A stretch of 30,299 nt of DNA from Temnopleurus reevesii. Its lineage: Eukaryota; Echinodermata; Echinoidea; Temnopleuroida; Temnopleuridae. Each line of letters begins with the position of its first letter. Position 1 is the first letter of the stretch. The stretch spans positions 1-30,299 of the forward strand of contig BQKZ01005289.1 in assembly GCA_036244855.1 (NCBI GenBank), in the 5' to 3' direction. The notes beneath the pieces were generated by a model that was given only the letters and a program-made list of their open reading frames with translations, made no database searches and was not told the DNA's origin. The translations under genes and the position numbers were made by a program. Below are positions 1 through 10,826 of the stretch, piece by piece.

Positions 1-213
1 CAAATATCACAGTTCATAGTTCATCCCAAATCTTCACGTACAAGGACATTCATTTTATTTTTGTCTCTATACACGATTATTGGAATAGGAAGTTGCGACA
101 TAAAAGTTGTCCCTGGGACTTACCTATCTGAACTTGTATTCGGAACAAAGCATTGCACAAGAAACAAGCCTTTAGAGAGACTTTCATTCATCAGTTATCA
201 GGACGAAAGAGCG
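1..213 (+). other. 5' flank or 5' UTR of the ACP5 gene
   Basis: No TATA-like promoter is evident. The reading frame of the phosphatase stays open from about position 61 but contains no ATG before 214. Pyrimidine-rich sequence followed by CAG at about 194 and again at 201 could be a 3' splice site, so part of this stretch may be intron with a non-coding exon further upstream. This cannot be decided from the window. Confidence 0.4.
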
Positions 214-1236
214 ATGAAAATGCTTATGCTTTTGTGTCAGTTCCTTGCTTTAGTAGCAAGTGGTAGATTTGAAGCATCATCCAACATCCAGCTACAATCT
301 CCAACAGTTGCAAACAATTACACCTTCCTCGTCCTAGCAGACTGGGGTGGCATCCCTGTGTGGCCCTACTTCAGTCCTTTCCAATGGGCTGTTGCTCATC
401 AGATGACAAACACTGCTTCGGAACACATCGCCAAGTTTGTCCTTGCTCTTGGCGATAACTTCTACGAGAAAGGAGTAACCAGCGTTGATGATCCGCGGTT
501 CAATCAGACCTATGAGGACGTGTTCCAGTGGCCATCCATGCAGGTGCCGTGGTATGTCGTAGGAGGGAATCATGATCACTACGGAAACATCTCTGCACAG
601 GTGGCCTACACCAAGGTCTCTCAGAGATGGAAGTTTCCTGACTACTACCACAGCCATACCTTCCAGATACCTAACTTCAACAAGACATTGTCCATCATCC
701 TTGTGGATACTGTCATTCTCTGTGGCATCACGGATGACAAGACCACAGGATCTAACCTCCCAGGACCTGCCTGTGCCTCGGCAGCTGAAGACCAGTGGCA
801 ATGGCTTGAGGAACAGCTGGAAGCATCTAAGTCAGCAGATTACCTCATCGTCGGAGGACACTATCCAGTCTGGTCGGTGGCTGAACACGGACCAACTAAA
901 TCCCTTGTGGACAGGCTGCTTCCTCTCCTGGAGAAATACAACGTCACTGCGTACTTCTGCGGACATGACCACAATCTCCAGCACATCAAACAGGACAACT
1001 CTACCATTGAGTACTTTGTCATAGGTTCCGCCGACATTGTTGAGCCATCTCGTAAGCATCAGGATTCGTTTCCGCGTTCGTGGCTCAAGTTTATGGATGA
1101 TAATGTAGCATCCCTGGGAGGTTTTGCTCGGGTGACCATAACCAAAGACAATATGATTTTGACATTCATGACAGGTCTTACTGGCAAAGATGTGTACTCT
1201 GTCAAGATGAATCCTCGTTTGAAAACAAAAAAATGA
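214..1236 (+). CDS. ACP5: Tartrate-resistant (purple) acid phosphatase type 5
   Basis: A 340-residue binuclear-metal phosphatase of the mammalian TRAP type, predicted to hydrolyse phosphomonoesters at acid pH in lysosomes or outside the cell. A hydrophobic N-terminus (about residues 3-16) looks like a signal peptide. All seven expected metal ligands are visible: D43 (ADWGG), D81 and Y84 (GDNFY), N119 (GNHDH), H216 (GGHYPVW), H251 and H253 (GHDH); H120 fits the catalytic histidine. Six N-glycosylation sequons are present (N35, N97, N125, N156, N243, N262); N125 matches a site used in mammals. Length is close to the 325 residues of the human precursor. I start at the ATG at 214 because it is the only upstream in-frame ATG and leads directly into the signal peptide. 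The coding region has no intron here, unlike vertebrate ACP5. The cysteine expected in the sequence after HGPT is replaced by serine (S230), so the usual partner of C170 is missing. Overlapping open frames on both strands are shadows of this gene. Confidence 0.95.
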   Translation: MKMLMLLCQFLALVASGRFEASSNIQLQSPTVANNYTFLVLADWGGIPVWPYFSPFQWAVAHQMTNTASEHIAKFVLALGDNFYEKGVTSVDDPRFNQTYEDVFQWPSMQVPWYVVGGNHDHYGNISAQVAYTKVSQRWKFPDYYHSHTFQIPNFNKTLSIILVDTVILCGITDDKTTGSNLPGPACASAAEDQWQWLEEQLEASKSADYLIVGGHYPVWSVAEHGPTKSLVDRLLPLLEKYNVTAYFCGHDHNLQHIKQDNSTIEYFVIGSADIVEPSRKHQDSFPRSWLKFMDDNVASLGGFARVTITKDNMILTFMTGLTGKDVYSVKMNPRLKTKK

Positions 1237-2275
1237 AATGTTATGAATTTGTAGAGGATATTTTTTCCTGATATCTTCTATTATATTTCACATACATTTA
1301 CGGAGAATCCACCTGTATGATTGGTCAGAAGTTGATCATTTATTTAAATTGTAGTTTTCTCATCTATCATCTGAAATGCAAATTTTGTTTCTCTGTATGT
1401 GCTCGTCTTAAAAAGTTTGATGCCTCAGTATGTGTGCCATGTGCAGATCCCAAATCTTTGTTACCCTTACTTATGATTGTACTCCTGCGCGAGCAAATGA
1501 ATTGTTGTAAGTACGAATGCATTGTTGTATGCGCAAAAATATTGTTATATGCATGAATGAATTTTTGAAAGCATACAGCAATTGAGTAAGAAAGGCTTCT
1601 GTCATCTAGATTGAATAATTGTTACAATCTGTTGATGAGACAATCCATCACTTCTTTGTCGGAATGTATGCTATCTTTCCTCTGGTTCGCTTCGGAATGA
1701 TAGCATCATTCCAGATCGACTTGGAAGAGATCAATTATCCCATCTCAGTCACCAGCAGTAATTATTTGCTTACCTGTACAGTATTAGCATCCAAGTATTG
1801 TATCAACCTATGTAGTATTTCTTAATTCTTGTATACTTCGTGAATCATTAGTTATGTTACTCACAATAAGCATTTTCCATCAGGCGGAATTCAAGCTCAA
1901 TACACTCGCTTTTAATGGAAAATTTTTAACTGTAGATATAGCAATGCTGTAAAATTCTATATTTAATTCTCTTATTGAAAAATTGCCAATTTGAACCAAT
2001 AAGTGCTGAATATTTTTCAACATTGGTTAAATGTAAACTTAATTTTAATTGATAAATTTTACTTTTGTGGCTACCGATAGGTATCGATAAGATATGTATA
2101 AATACACTGGGCTCTTTATTTGAGTTTCGGATGCCAAGTTAAAAAGCAATCTAGAACAGATTCAGTAGAGGAAGAGTTATCATTTCGATGATGTACTGTT
2201 ACATGTATACAAATGTATATTGAATTGAATTATATCTGAGTCGGTTTTGAAATAAATATTTTGTTTACATAAATT
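1237..2275 (+). other. Probable 3' UTR of ACP5 with poly(A) signal
   Basis: AT-rich sequence with no supported coding content follows the phosphatase stop codon. The first clear AATAAA I find downstream is at 2251-2256, followed by T-rich sequence, which would give a 3' UTR of about 1 kb. Short open frames at 1317-1556 and 1619-1825 have no recognisable similarity and are best treated as chance frames inside the UTR. Confidence 0.5.
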
Positions 2276-2459
2276 TAGATAGTGTGATTATTCTCTTGTT
2301 CATCTTTTTGATGGGTTTGTTTGGACAGCACAGTGTGGGGTCACACGTCTACTTGAGATGACAATCATGATTGAGAGTACCCTTTGTACTTTTAGAACTT
2401 TGGAAATATGGTTACATAAACTATACACCTAGCAAAAGACATGGGGCTTGAACAATGTA

Positions 2460-2935
2460 GTGCTGTGCAAGAGAGTTAAAGATAGAGGTAGAGAGAGAAA
2501 GAAAGAAAGAGGGAGAGAAAGGAGTCGTGGAGACAATTGAAGATACATGAAGAGGCACATGTAGTTAAAGGGATGGGGGAAGAGAGAGGGAGAATGAGAG
2601 AAGATGAGAGACAGAGAGAATAAAAATGAAGGGGAATATCTAAAAGAAGTGGAAAAAGTTTTACGTACTGTATTTAAGTCAAATGGGTTGATAGAAAACT
2701 GGTAGAAAGGAAGAGAGTACTAGTACTAGGTAGTAGATGAATGAAGGAGAAAGGGATGAATACAATTGAGTGAAGATAGATGAAGGGTGAATATCAGAGT
2801 CATTACTGTACAGGAGTACAATGTGAGAAAAGAGTGGATAAAAAGAGGGCGCGGGGAACTAGGAGAACAGAGAGATATAAGGAGAGCAAGGAGTGGGGTT
2901 TGGGGGGGGGGGTTAGAGAAAGAAATATAAGGGAC
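2460..2935 (+). repeat. Purine-rich (GA) tract
   Basis: The + strand is dominated by A and G for about 475 bases, with runs of GAGA and GAAA units, and includes a run of G near 2900-2911. It lies between the ACP5 poly(A) signal and the first visible TMEM143 exon. Such polypurine tracts can adopt triplex structure, but nothing here shows that this one does. Confidence 0.75.
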
Positions 2936-3278
2936 GCGTAGGTAGTATGATTGATACTCTCAAAATAGAAAACCAGAAATCTACTTTTCTTGAGTTCTGA
3001 GAAACCATGCATACTGTATAAAGCTGACATTTTTGTGATGATTTTATTTTCCTGAATTTTGTGATCCTAGCCTCGCGAAAATGTCCATTTTGTGTGATTC
3101 ACATTTATATGCATACAAACACTGTCAAAAGTGAACAAAAATAACAGCATGCTACAATGACAAACTGGGCCCAAAACGCGAAAAATATCATCAAGCCAAC
3201 ATTTTGGTTTATACAGAAGTTTAACAAATCGTTTGTAATTTGAATTTCTTGCTTTCTTTTGCACATATATAGCACCAG
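2936..3278 (+). other. Upstream flank or intron before first visible TMEM143 exon
   Basis: The stretch has no recognisable coding sequence. Its end is pyrimidine-rich and contains AG dinucleotides at 3272 and 3278 that could be the splice acceptor of the next exon. An in-frame TAG at 3270-3272 shows that the TMEM143 frame does not continue upstream without splicing. I cannot find a convincing first exon with a mitochondrial targeting sequence here. Confidence 0.4.
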
Positions 3279-3653
3279 CTTCTTGCAAGGCCATTGCAGC
3301 AACACTGTTACTGCACCGCCACATCCCCCCAACCCAACACACCAACTTCATCATCATCGCAATCAGCCACACCCACACCAAGCACCACCACAGCTGTGAC
3401 CGCATCACCACCAGCCCAAGACAAGGCCGTTGCCAAGGCACCCAGCATGAACCCAGTCCTGGATGTGGATCCCAACGATGATAACGGCTTCCGGGAGCGC
3501 TTCATCCCTCTCTCCAGACGCTCACTGATCAGGGAGCTCATGCAGGAGGATAACTTTCTCACGGATGCAGAGAGGAAACGCTTTGAGGAGTTTGCCATCG
3601 CCATGGATACGGCTATCAACAAGCAATATCATGGGGTCTTAGCAGAACTCAAG
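3279..3653 (+). CDS. TMEM143: TMEM143-like, first visible coding exon
   Basis: This exon opens with a low-complexity Pro/Ser/Thr/Ala-rich stretch and then the conserved block RERFIPLSRRSLIRELM, followed by sequence ending in YHGVLAELK, which resembles the N-terminal part of TMEM143. The left boundary is uncertain: AG sites at 3272, 3278, 3289 and 3299 all precede open sequence. The first in-frame ATG is at 3447, and a protein starting there would be about 454 residues, close to the 459 of human TMEM143. However, the frame is open for about 56 codons before it, so the true start could lie in an upstream exon. The donor is AAG|GTTTGT, leaving phase 0. Confidence 0.8.
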
Positions 3654-4310
3654 GTTTGTTTCTTTTTAACTTTAGTTATACAATTGAGCAGCATTTTGCT
3701 TTTAAAGTGTGCCCATTTATGTGTAATGAGGCAGTTAAACCTTTTTTTCCACATAATGATAGCCAATTAATGAAGAAGAATTTATCTCATGGTTTCTAGA
3801 AACTATTTCACTGAAATTGCTGTGTCGCATGATAAAGGGAGACATAGGTTTTCATGCCTCGGCCACTGTAAGGTGGTTCCAAAGATATTACTTATAATGA
3901 TTGATTTTTTAATGACTTTTTTTGTTTGAATTGACGAAAATGTATTTTGCCCAAAATGCGCACACAGCAGGCCATTTCACTATTAAATAAAGCATTTGAA
4001 TTTGATGTTTGTTTCTTTGCATCAAAGATATAGTAACACCATGTTTCTTTATCCTGCCAGTAGCAATTGAACCTCAACACTCACAATACCACAATACAAT
4101 TTTTTAGGTTCCCATGATCAAGTCTACCATTGTATGCATGCAATGTACTATTAATGAATTGGTCTTTTGTCTGTACATTCAAGTCCCTTTAAGCAATTGA
4201 ACAATGAAAGAGCCGTAATAACATACTTATAAGGACATTTAGGATTCACATTAATAAATAAACATACATTTGCTAGTTCCACCTACTACAAATTATAATT
4301 TTGTCCTTAG
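3654..4310 (+). other. TMEM143 intron
   Basis: A 657-base AT-rich intron with GT at 3654 and a CCTTAG acceptor ending at 4310. I see no repeat or RNA gene in it. Confidence 0.8.
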
Positions 4311-4505
4311 GTACTCTTCGATCCAGTGAACCCAGACAAAGACACCATAGCAAAACGGTTGCTAGGGAAACGGGAGAAAGAGGACAGTGAATTCTGGCTG
4401 ATGCAGAAGCTACAGGCTCTGATGGAGAGTGCAAACTTTCATGAGCTGCCCCGTAAAGTTGTGAAGAAGGCTCTTGATGAGCATATGGCAGGAGAAGGAG
4501 TCAAT
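4311..4505 (+). CDS. TMEM143: TMEM143-like, second visible coding exon
   Basis: A 195-base exon of 65 codons, phase 0 on both sides. It begins VLFDPVNPDKDT, a block conserved in TMEM143 relatives, and ends in GEGVN before a consensus GTAAGT donor. The middle part (KREKEDSEFWLMQKLQALM) is rich in charged residues and likely helical. Confidence 0.9.
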
Positions 4506-5321
4506 GTAAGTATTCTAATAAAATTCTCCCTGGCAAACTGGTCATATTTAGGATATTTCTTTACCCATATTCTTAAAGAATATTTCTTTGATACTCAAAT
4601 GAGCTTTACTTCATCAAAATTGGTCCAGTGAGTTGAAAGTTATGACTATTTTTTGGTATTAATTATGGATCAAATGATGATACTCAACTATATATCCCTC
4701 GAAAAAGAGATAATACAGTTGATGCCGTTTTAACAATATCTAATTTTTGTACGACAAGTCAAGAAATGATCACAAGCAAATGGCCTAAAACTCAACGATA
4801 CTAGGATCGAATTTCTACATATTTCATCACGTTGGATATCTTCAACCCTTATATCAACATTATGTTAAGCTGCCCAGTCTTGTAGACACCTTGGAGTTAG
4901 CTTTGATAGCAATTTCACTTTTGAAAATTTCATCTTTCAAAAATGTCGTTCACAAAAGACGTTCAGCATCATTTTGCTGATACAAAATTGGCAAGTTGCA
5001 AGTTCCTGAACAAGAGAACTACTGAACAACTGAAAAACACTGATAAAACCTGCATGAGGTACAATATAGTTATTTAGAGTTCATATAGTCCACTTTACAT
5101 TACAGAAGAAAATTGGCTTTATCACAATCAAATCAGCAAGCACTTATACATTTCTATTGTGGCGAATGCATTATAATGACTGGCCAGTAACTATAACAGG
5201 TTTAATGCACAGGTATCACAATGCGTAATGTACTTACCCTAAAATAAAAACTATTGCATGGGTCAGAACAGTGCAATTATGATAATAAAAATAAATGTTT
5301 TATAATTCTTCTTATTTCCAG
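4506..5321 (+). other. TMEM143 intron
   Basis: An 816-base intron from the GTAAGT donor to a TTATTTCCAG acceptor. It is AT-rich and I recognise no element in it. Confidence 0.8.
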
Positions 5322-5967
5322 GTCAGTGTGAATCCCAAGAACTACCAAATTCTAAGATTCTGGGCTCTAGGCAAGGAACTCCCAGCAGACACCACCCCGT
5401 GGTACACCCGCCTCTCAAAATCTATCTTCTACAAAGCTTCAAAGCGATCGCCACCTGCCCCCATCCAATACTACAAGCGCATCGTCGTTGCCGTCAAACC
5501 CAAGGGACAAGATAAACTCATGCTCAAGATGTTCAAAGAGATCCCCACGGGGGCGCTAGAGCAGTTACTCCCCGACGGCAAGATCAAAATGAGCGCATTT
5601 GACCAGGGACTTCTCACGTTCACCGCATCAATCGGATCCCTCAGTTTACTCGCCAAAGCCATCACAGTTCTCGCAGACATCCAACTGCAATGGACTCTCA
5701 TAGTAGCCGCGGCAACAGGCATCATCGGCTTTCGAGGATGGAACAGTTATAAGAATCGCCGCACAAGATACATGATGCGGCTCTCAAAGACTCTGTATTT
5801 CAAGAACGTTGCCAACAACAGAGGGCTTCTAGCGTTAGTCGTTGATAGAGCTCAGGATGAGAGTTTCAAGGAATGTCTGTTAGCGTATGCTTTCTTACTC
5901 ACCAATAGATCACAAGCAATGAGGGAGGCAGCGGATACAGACCCTTCAAGTCTTCCTAATCTCCTAG
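5322..5967 (+). CDS. TMEM143: TMEM143-like, third visible coding exon (membrane segments)
   Basis: The main exon of the gene, 646 bases. It joins exon 2 in phase 0 to give GVN-VSVNPKNYQILRFWALG. After a basic stretch it contains VAVKPKGQDKLMLKMFKEIP, typical of DUF3754 proteins. Two hydrophobic segments follow: GLLTFTASIGSLSLLAKAI (about 5607-5672) and WTLIVAAATGIIGFRGW (about 5691-5741), probably a pair of membrane helices. The basic NSYKNRRTRYMMRLSKTLYF comes next. The exon ends in phase 1 at CTAG|GTAACA. TMEM143 is a little-studied protein reported as mitochondrial; I assign no reaction to it. Confidence 0.92.
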
Positions 5968-6510
5968 GTAACACACTTTCTCACTGTTAGGTTATATCAT
6001 TGAAATACTCAAAACTTTCTGGCTTATGGTCTGATTTACATTTGATCCAATTGTCAGATTTTTCTGCTTTTTATCAATACAGAATTCTCAAGCCCATACC
6101 CAGGCTTTCAATGATCAAACATGAAATAAATGGCTCAGAGGATCAATATGGTTACAGTGCCTTCACTCACAGGAAATTATTGGTGCAGCTGTTGGGTTAT
6201 TAGTATTCTAATGTACACCCTCATGCATATTTTGGGGCCTGTATCATATAAGAGATATCAATAAATTGACAAATCATTGTATCTCTATATTACATGTTTT
6301 GATTGCATCTTTACAGGCTCCTTGGTTGATATCTCTGAAGGTTATATATTTGCCTCTATTTATTTATTTATTTGTTAGTTTTATTTTCAAATAGGGTTTC
6401 TGTGGAGGCCCTACAACAAAACAGTTACAATGGAAAAAAAATAGGAAAAATGCAAATTTGTATCTCCAATCCCTGCATAATCTATGTATTTCTTGTCAAC
6501 TTGTTTTCAG
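5968..6510 (+). other. TMEM143 intron
   Basis: A 543-base AT-rich intron from GTAACA to TTGTTTTCAG. The short open frame at 6000-6203 lies inside it and shows no sign of being coding. Confidence 0.8.
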
Positions 6511-6827
6511 GTGGTATGTCAGATAGATCCTTAGACAAGACAATTGAACAGTGGGTCCAAGAGAAAACAGATTCAACCATCGCTTTCAACTCCAAGACGG
6601 CCAGAAGCATCCTAGAATCATTCGGCATCCTCCACGCTGACGACAACGACGATCTATCCGTCCTCCCTCTAGATGCTGCCCTCTTGGGTCTTCCGCGGCA
6701 ACCGGCTTCCATGGCAACGAGAACGGAGGAGGCGGAGCTTGAGGAGGGGTATGATAAGATCTTTAGTGAATCAGAGAAGACTTATAAGAAAGAAGATAAA
6801 TCGCAAAGAAGTCATGGATGGTCATAG
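6511..6827 (+). CDS. TMEM143: TMEM143-like, last exon and stop
   Basis: The acceptor after TTGTTTTCAG restores the split glycine codon (G|GT), giving LLGGMSDRSLDKTIEQWVQ across the junction. The exon continues through a conserved C-terminal region (ARSILESFGIL) and ends with an acidic then basic tail and TAG at 6825-6827. Counted from the ATG at 3447, the predicted protein is 454 residues. An open frame beginning upstream at 6372 simply reads through the intron end. Confidence 0.9.
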
Positions 6828-7605
6828 ACTAGGATTAGTATAAATGTTAGAATGTGAGATATATGAAATATTTTTTTTCCGTTGTGGTGAAGCTGCAATT
6901 GAATTGTGAAGTTAAACATCTAATGAAAGCTATGTATGTGTATGGCCATAGGCAATATTTTAAATTTGATGAAATGTAAAATGGATCTGACTTTAGGAAT
7001 TCCCCCAAAATACTTGAGGTTGATCTCTAAATGGAAGTGTGAATACTATCTATAGCATTCAAAATGTGTATTTGAAGAGTTTGATCACATCTTCATTTGT
7101 TGTTCAGCATGGTACAGACAAAAGCTAATTTAATTAAATTCACTTAGGAACTTTGAATTAGCAGGTGCCAAATACAGATTGAGGAGATGTTTCAATTAAT
7201 GCATGGTTTCTGTCATTCTATGTTGCTGCCCTCTTTTGTTCAAATCTGCGCATTTTAAACGTTCTCTCTATTCTTCTGAACTTATTTCCAGTGTTAAGTA
7301 AACTTAGTGAACTTAGTGTGTTAAATAATATGGTTTCTATCAAACTAAATTGACATCGTTATCAAGTAGACGGTGATGAGTCTAGGAAATTAGAATTTCC
7401 CAGATATGCAAATTAAAGATTTTTTTTTTCTTTAGTCATTACTTGCAAAGTATGCTTAAGAAGAAAAACTATAATCTATAATCCATAATTTTGCATCAGA
7501 CTTTCAAGTAAGTTATCAATCACATTGTGGTGTAGTGGAATATTACTACTTTGAAATGCTTGTCTGCTGGTGTATGTTGGTCTTAATCAACAATATCGTT
7601 ACATC

Positions 7606-7660
7606 CAAAAGGTGCTTTGAGAACGCTGTAGAGTAGATATGTGTGCTTTCTAAATTTGCA
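7606..7660 (+). repeat. Possible SINE 3' tail fragment
   Basis: The words GTGCTTTGAGAACGCTGTAG and GTGTGCTTTC parallel the tail of the SINE at 24240-24520 (GCACCTCGAGCACTGTGTAG and GTGTGCTCC). No tRNA-like head is present. This is a similarity read by eye over a short span. Confidence 0.4.
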
Positions 7661-8289
7661 TACAAAACATTAATGAATCAGGGAGGAAATTGTAAAATGA
7701 TAGCATCGTACATTTGTTTTTATTTGTACCTCTAACTCAGTCTTATTACTGTATTGATCATTTGCTTTTCTTCCATGTGCATTGATATACATACATGTCT
7801 CTTATTTGCGTCTCTTCGTTGACATTCTTTACACATCATTCTCTCCTACTGCTTTCCTCATTTCCTTCCTTCCCTCCTTCCCGTCCCTCCCTTTTTTTCT
7901 CTCTCCCTTTTCCTTTAACATCTGTCACGATTTCCCGTTTTCTCTTTCATGCCCTATAATAGGAGATACAATGTTGTACTACACGTCAAGTAAATATGAC
8001 TTTCATGCATGGCAAACTCTGAAAAACGTTTTCCCAGGTTGCAGGGTTGATGTCAATTAGAGATCTATGAATAACAATATTTGCCTAACATTCTCTGTCT
8101 CCCTATTCCAATGATATACAACTATCTGCTGTGATTTTGCGATGATGGAATGAACATTGACTGATATTAATGGGGGAAAATAAGAAGTGAAACGCTGCAG
8201 AATGTATTGTTTCCGAACAAAATACCCCATGTGTTTGGATTAGCTAGGGATATTGCTCACGGAGGCAAAATTTTGAGCAACTGAAAAAA

Positions 8290-8480
8290 CACTGTAAACA
8301 GAAGAGACAAAGGATTTGAGAAAAGTAAACAACTTTCGTGCAAGCATTCACACTAGCTAAATGCACACAGAAAAAATTTTATACATGAAGAAACCTTGAA
8401 GAGGTATCGCACCTGTCTAACAAATAAAAAAGTTGATTTCTTTTGTGTTCATGAAGTAATTGTGAAGGTTTGATTGGAGT
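8290..8480 (+). repeat. Diverged interspersed repeat, copy 1
   Basis: This segment shares ordered words with 16015-16215: ACAAAGG, then AAAGTAAACAAC, GCAAGCAT, TAGCTA, TCGCACCTG and TTCTTTTGTG. Nothing in it identifies a transposon class. Confidence 0.45.
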
Positions 8481-10240
8481 TGTTTACTTAATCAAATTAC
8501 TTTGCCCTTGTTGCTGACAGTGAGACAAAATCCCAGATTTCACCATGACTTGTTTCCATTGTGCTAGTAATAAGGATTCTCTGCTTTTTATTCATTAATC
8601 TGTGGTTTATGGGCTAATCCTTAAAATTGACATTTTAAGGGAAATGACACTATAAAAAGGACATACCTGGGAGAGAGATAGAAACCACTTGTCAAAAACA
8701 TTGTGAGAAAACAATGGAAATTGAATGAATTGGTCAATGTTTTTTTAACTTTTAACCTCTACCTTTTTCCTATTTTATTTTGCTGGAATCCTGATCATTT
8801 TTAGAGCATTTTACCTTGTCCACAAATCCAATGATAACCAATTAAATATCATTTCAGGAAGATCACATTTGTGGAGAGGGGTAGTCGCATATAATGTAGT
8901 TGATGGAATAGCCCAATACATTTTCTTGCATAAATATAGTCCATGCTCAGGGGAACTGTATTCCATTTTCTTTTTTTCTTTTTAATGAAAGAAACTTTCA
9001 TGCAAGAAAGATATTATCCTCAAACTTTATTTGTAGAATATTTTTGAGAGGTTTACATACAAATATTAGTGAAGAAATTTGGGTGTATGAATATGGTATT
9101 GTTTTCATGCATGGCAACTTATTTCATATCACTGTTGATACAACCTCTAGGTATTATAATATGTGTAAACTAAAAAAATTAAACAGAAATATCATATTTG
9201 CAGAACCCTAAATTAGTCACTCTTTCTGCCTGATCCCATCTTGCATTGGCTCACAAAGAGAATGTTTTAAGAGTCAGTTATTTCATTTTAACATGTTACA
9301 AAATTCATGTTGTGAAATTAATATTACATTTAGTCTGGAATGACATTTAAAAAGTGAATTGTGATCATTAATTTGTTTGTGGTTTTAGACAAGTATGGTT
9401 TTAGTCTGGCCCTTTAAAATCCAGGGAACTGTTTTCGCTTGAATGCATGCCCAGGCACATGCCCGAACACCCGTGTTCAATAAAAAGTATACTGTAGTCC
9501 CAGCTAATGTGTTTCATGTGGTAACATCAGGATGTTTACTTGCAAAGATCTGTTCCATCCCTCAATACTTTGCCACCAACATTGTGGCATCTATTTCAAA
9601 GTTCATAGTCAGTTCAATTGCATTTTAGGTTGTTTGTTGTAATAAAGAATCATCAATGCAATGAACTTTGTATCCATTTTCCATGTTACTCGGTCAAATG
9701 TTTTTTTATATTTGGCAGAACTTGCATAATTAACAGTTACATTTTCCTGGCTACTTCCTTTAAATACATTTGTATGCAAGGGCTCAACATTGATGCTTAG
9801 TCAAATAACCCATGCAGAGCAGTAAAATTCAGGGTTGAATTGACAATTCTTGGTACAGTGCAAATCCAAATTCTTTGCGTACCTGTTATCACAATAATAA
9901 GTTTTGGACAATCCAAAGAGATTTGTTAACCTTCCTTTTCCAAATAGCTAAATAAAAAAATGATAGAAGCTTCGAGCTTGATTTTATTTCATCATCCACG
10001 ACAGCTGTATTCATGGTAATGTTTTTGTTTTCCTTTGTACATTAAAACATAAAACATTATCATGTGTTGAATGTAAGAGAATTCATGGAAGTGGGGGTGG
10101 GGGGGATGGGGCGTAACATCTTTAGGATGACCAATGGAGTCAATTGTCAGAAAAACAGCTTCAACAAATGCACTACAAATGTGTTTTTTATTTTCTTAAG
10201 ATGCAATGTACTGTGAAGTGGGTATGAGTAAGAGATAAAA

Positions 10241-10353
10241 GCCCCGGTCACATAGGGCCCCCGGAAGCAACACGATTCAACACAACTCTTTGTTCTGAGG
10301 CAGTTAACTGTAAATTAACAAAGAGTCGTGTTGAATCATGTTGCTACCGGGGC
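10241..10353. mobile_element. MITE-like foldback, GCCCCRGTCACAY family
   Basis: The 113-base element has inverted arms: it begins GCCCCGGTCACATAGG, then has GCAACACGATTCAACAC, and closes with the inverse GTTGAATCATGTTGC and CCGGGGC. It is absent from the matching place in repeat copy 2 (after GGGTATGAG near 11440), which supports insertion. The target duplication is unclear. A second member lies at 19029-19163. Confidence 0.8.
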
Positions 10354-10495
10354 CTTATCGCTTCTGACTTCCCAGATATGCCAACCGTTCCGAATTATCA
10401 TGAGATGTATTTATGTATGAATTTATGGCTTTCATTACAAATGAATGGCTGATTAGCATGGTCAATGTTTTCCTGTTTGCGCTCACTTTTGTTCA

Positions 10496-10671
10496 AACAC
10501 GATATAAACTATTTTGGAAAAATGAAGTCAAACGCAAATTCAATGGTCCTTAGTAATGCTATTCAAATTGGAACCGGCTTGCGATTGTTCTATCCGCACA
10601 GTTGAATACACGGTGAATGGTTCTATTTTCTGTGGCCCACTTAACTATTTGGCAATAGTTTGTATCATGTT
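10496..10671 (+). mobile_element. MITE-like foldback, AACAYGATAYAAACTATT family, copy 1
   Basis: A 176-base element with terminal inverted repeats AACACGATATAAACTATT and, at the right end read inversely, AACATGATACAAACTATT. It is flanked by TTCA at 10492-10495 and 10672-10675. A diverged copy of the host sequence at 12440-12640 lacks the element and has a single TTCA, so this looks like an insertion with a 4-bp target duplication. The open frame through it is too short and lacks any known transposase motif. Confidence 0.85.
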
Positions 10672-10825
10672 TTCAGCTGTTGCGTTTTTTCACATTTTAA
10701 TTTTGACCTCATGCAGATTCTGGAACAGTTGCCATATCTCATACTCTCAGTGTCATCCTAACATCTCCCTTGTACAACTGTGTTAATATTTGGCTAATTT
10801 CTTGCATGTAAAGATGATAGGAGGC

Positions 10826-10826
10826 N
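10826..10826. other. Ambiguous base N, probable contig join
   Basis: A single N sits exactly where the similarity between repeat block A copies 1 and 2 ends. The same coincidence occurs at 15644 and, for a truncated MITE, at 28151. Confidence 0.6.

Larger units (their letters stand above)
6828..9951. other. AT-rich intergenic region, no gene seen
   Basis: This follows the TMEM143 stop. Its first part should be the 3' UTR, but no well-placed AATAAA is obvious near the stop. A pyrimidine-rich tract lies at 7854-7918. A segment near 7606-7655 resembles the tail of the SINE family seen elsewhere in the window, and 8290-8480 resembles a second interspersed repeat. The remaining sequence holds only short open frames with no recognisable similarity. 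Confidence 0.6.
9952..10825 (+). repeat. Direct-repeat block A, copy 1
   Basis: This aligns with 10988-11904 from the shared word TAGAAGCTTCGAGCTT to the shared word AAGATGATAGGAGG. The copies differ by scattered substitutions and by two mobile-element insertions: copy 1 alone carries the GCCCCGGTCACA element at 10241-10353, and copy 2 alone carries a foldback at 11221-11401. Similarity stops at the ambiguous base at 10826. Confidence 0.85.

Noticed and set aside
334..1059. Open frames overlapping ACP5 (334-801 and 832-1059 minus, 572-1024 plus)
   Set aside because: They overlap a strongly supported phosphatase gene and show no family features of their own; they are shadow frames.
3067..3622. 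Minus-strand frames over the first visible TMEM143 exon
   Set aside because: They are reverse-strand shadows of the low-complexity and conserved exon sequence.
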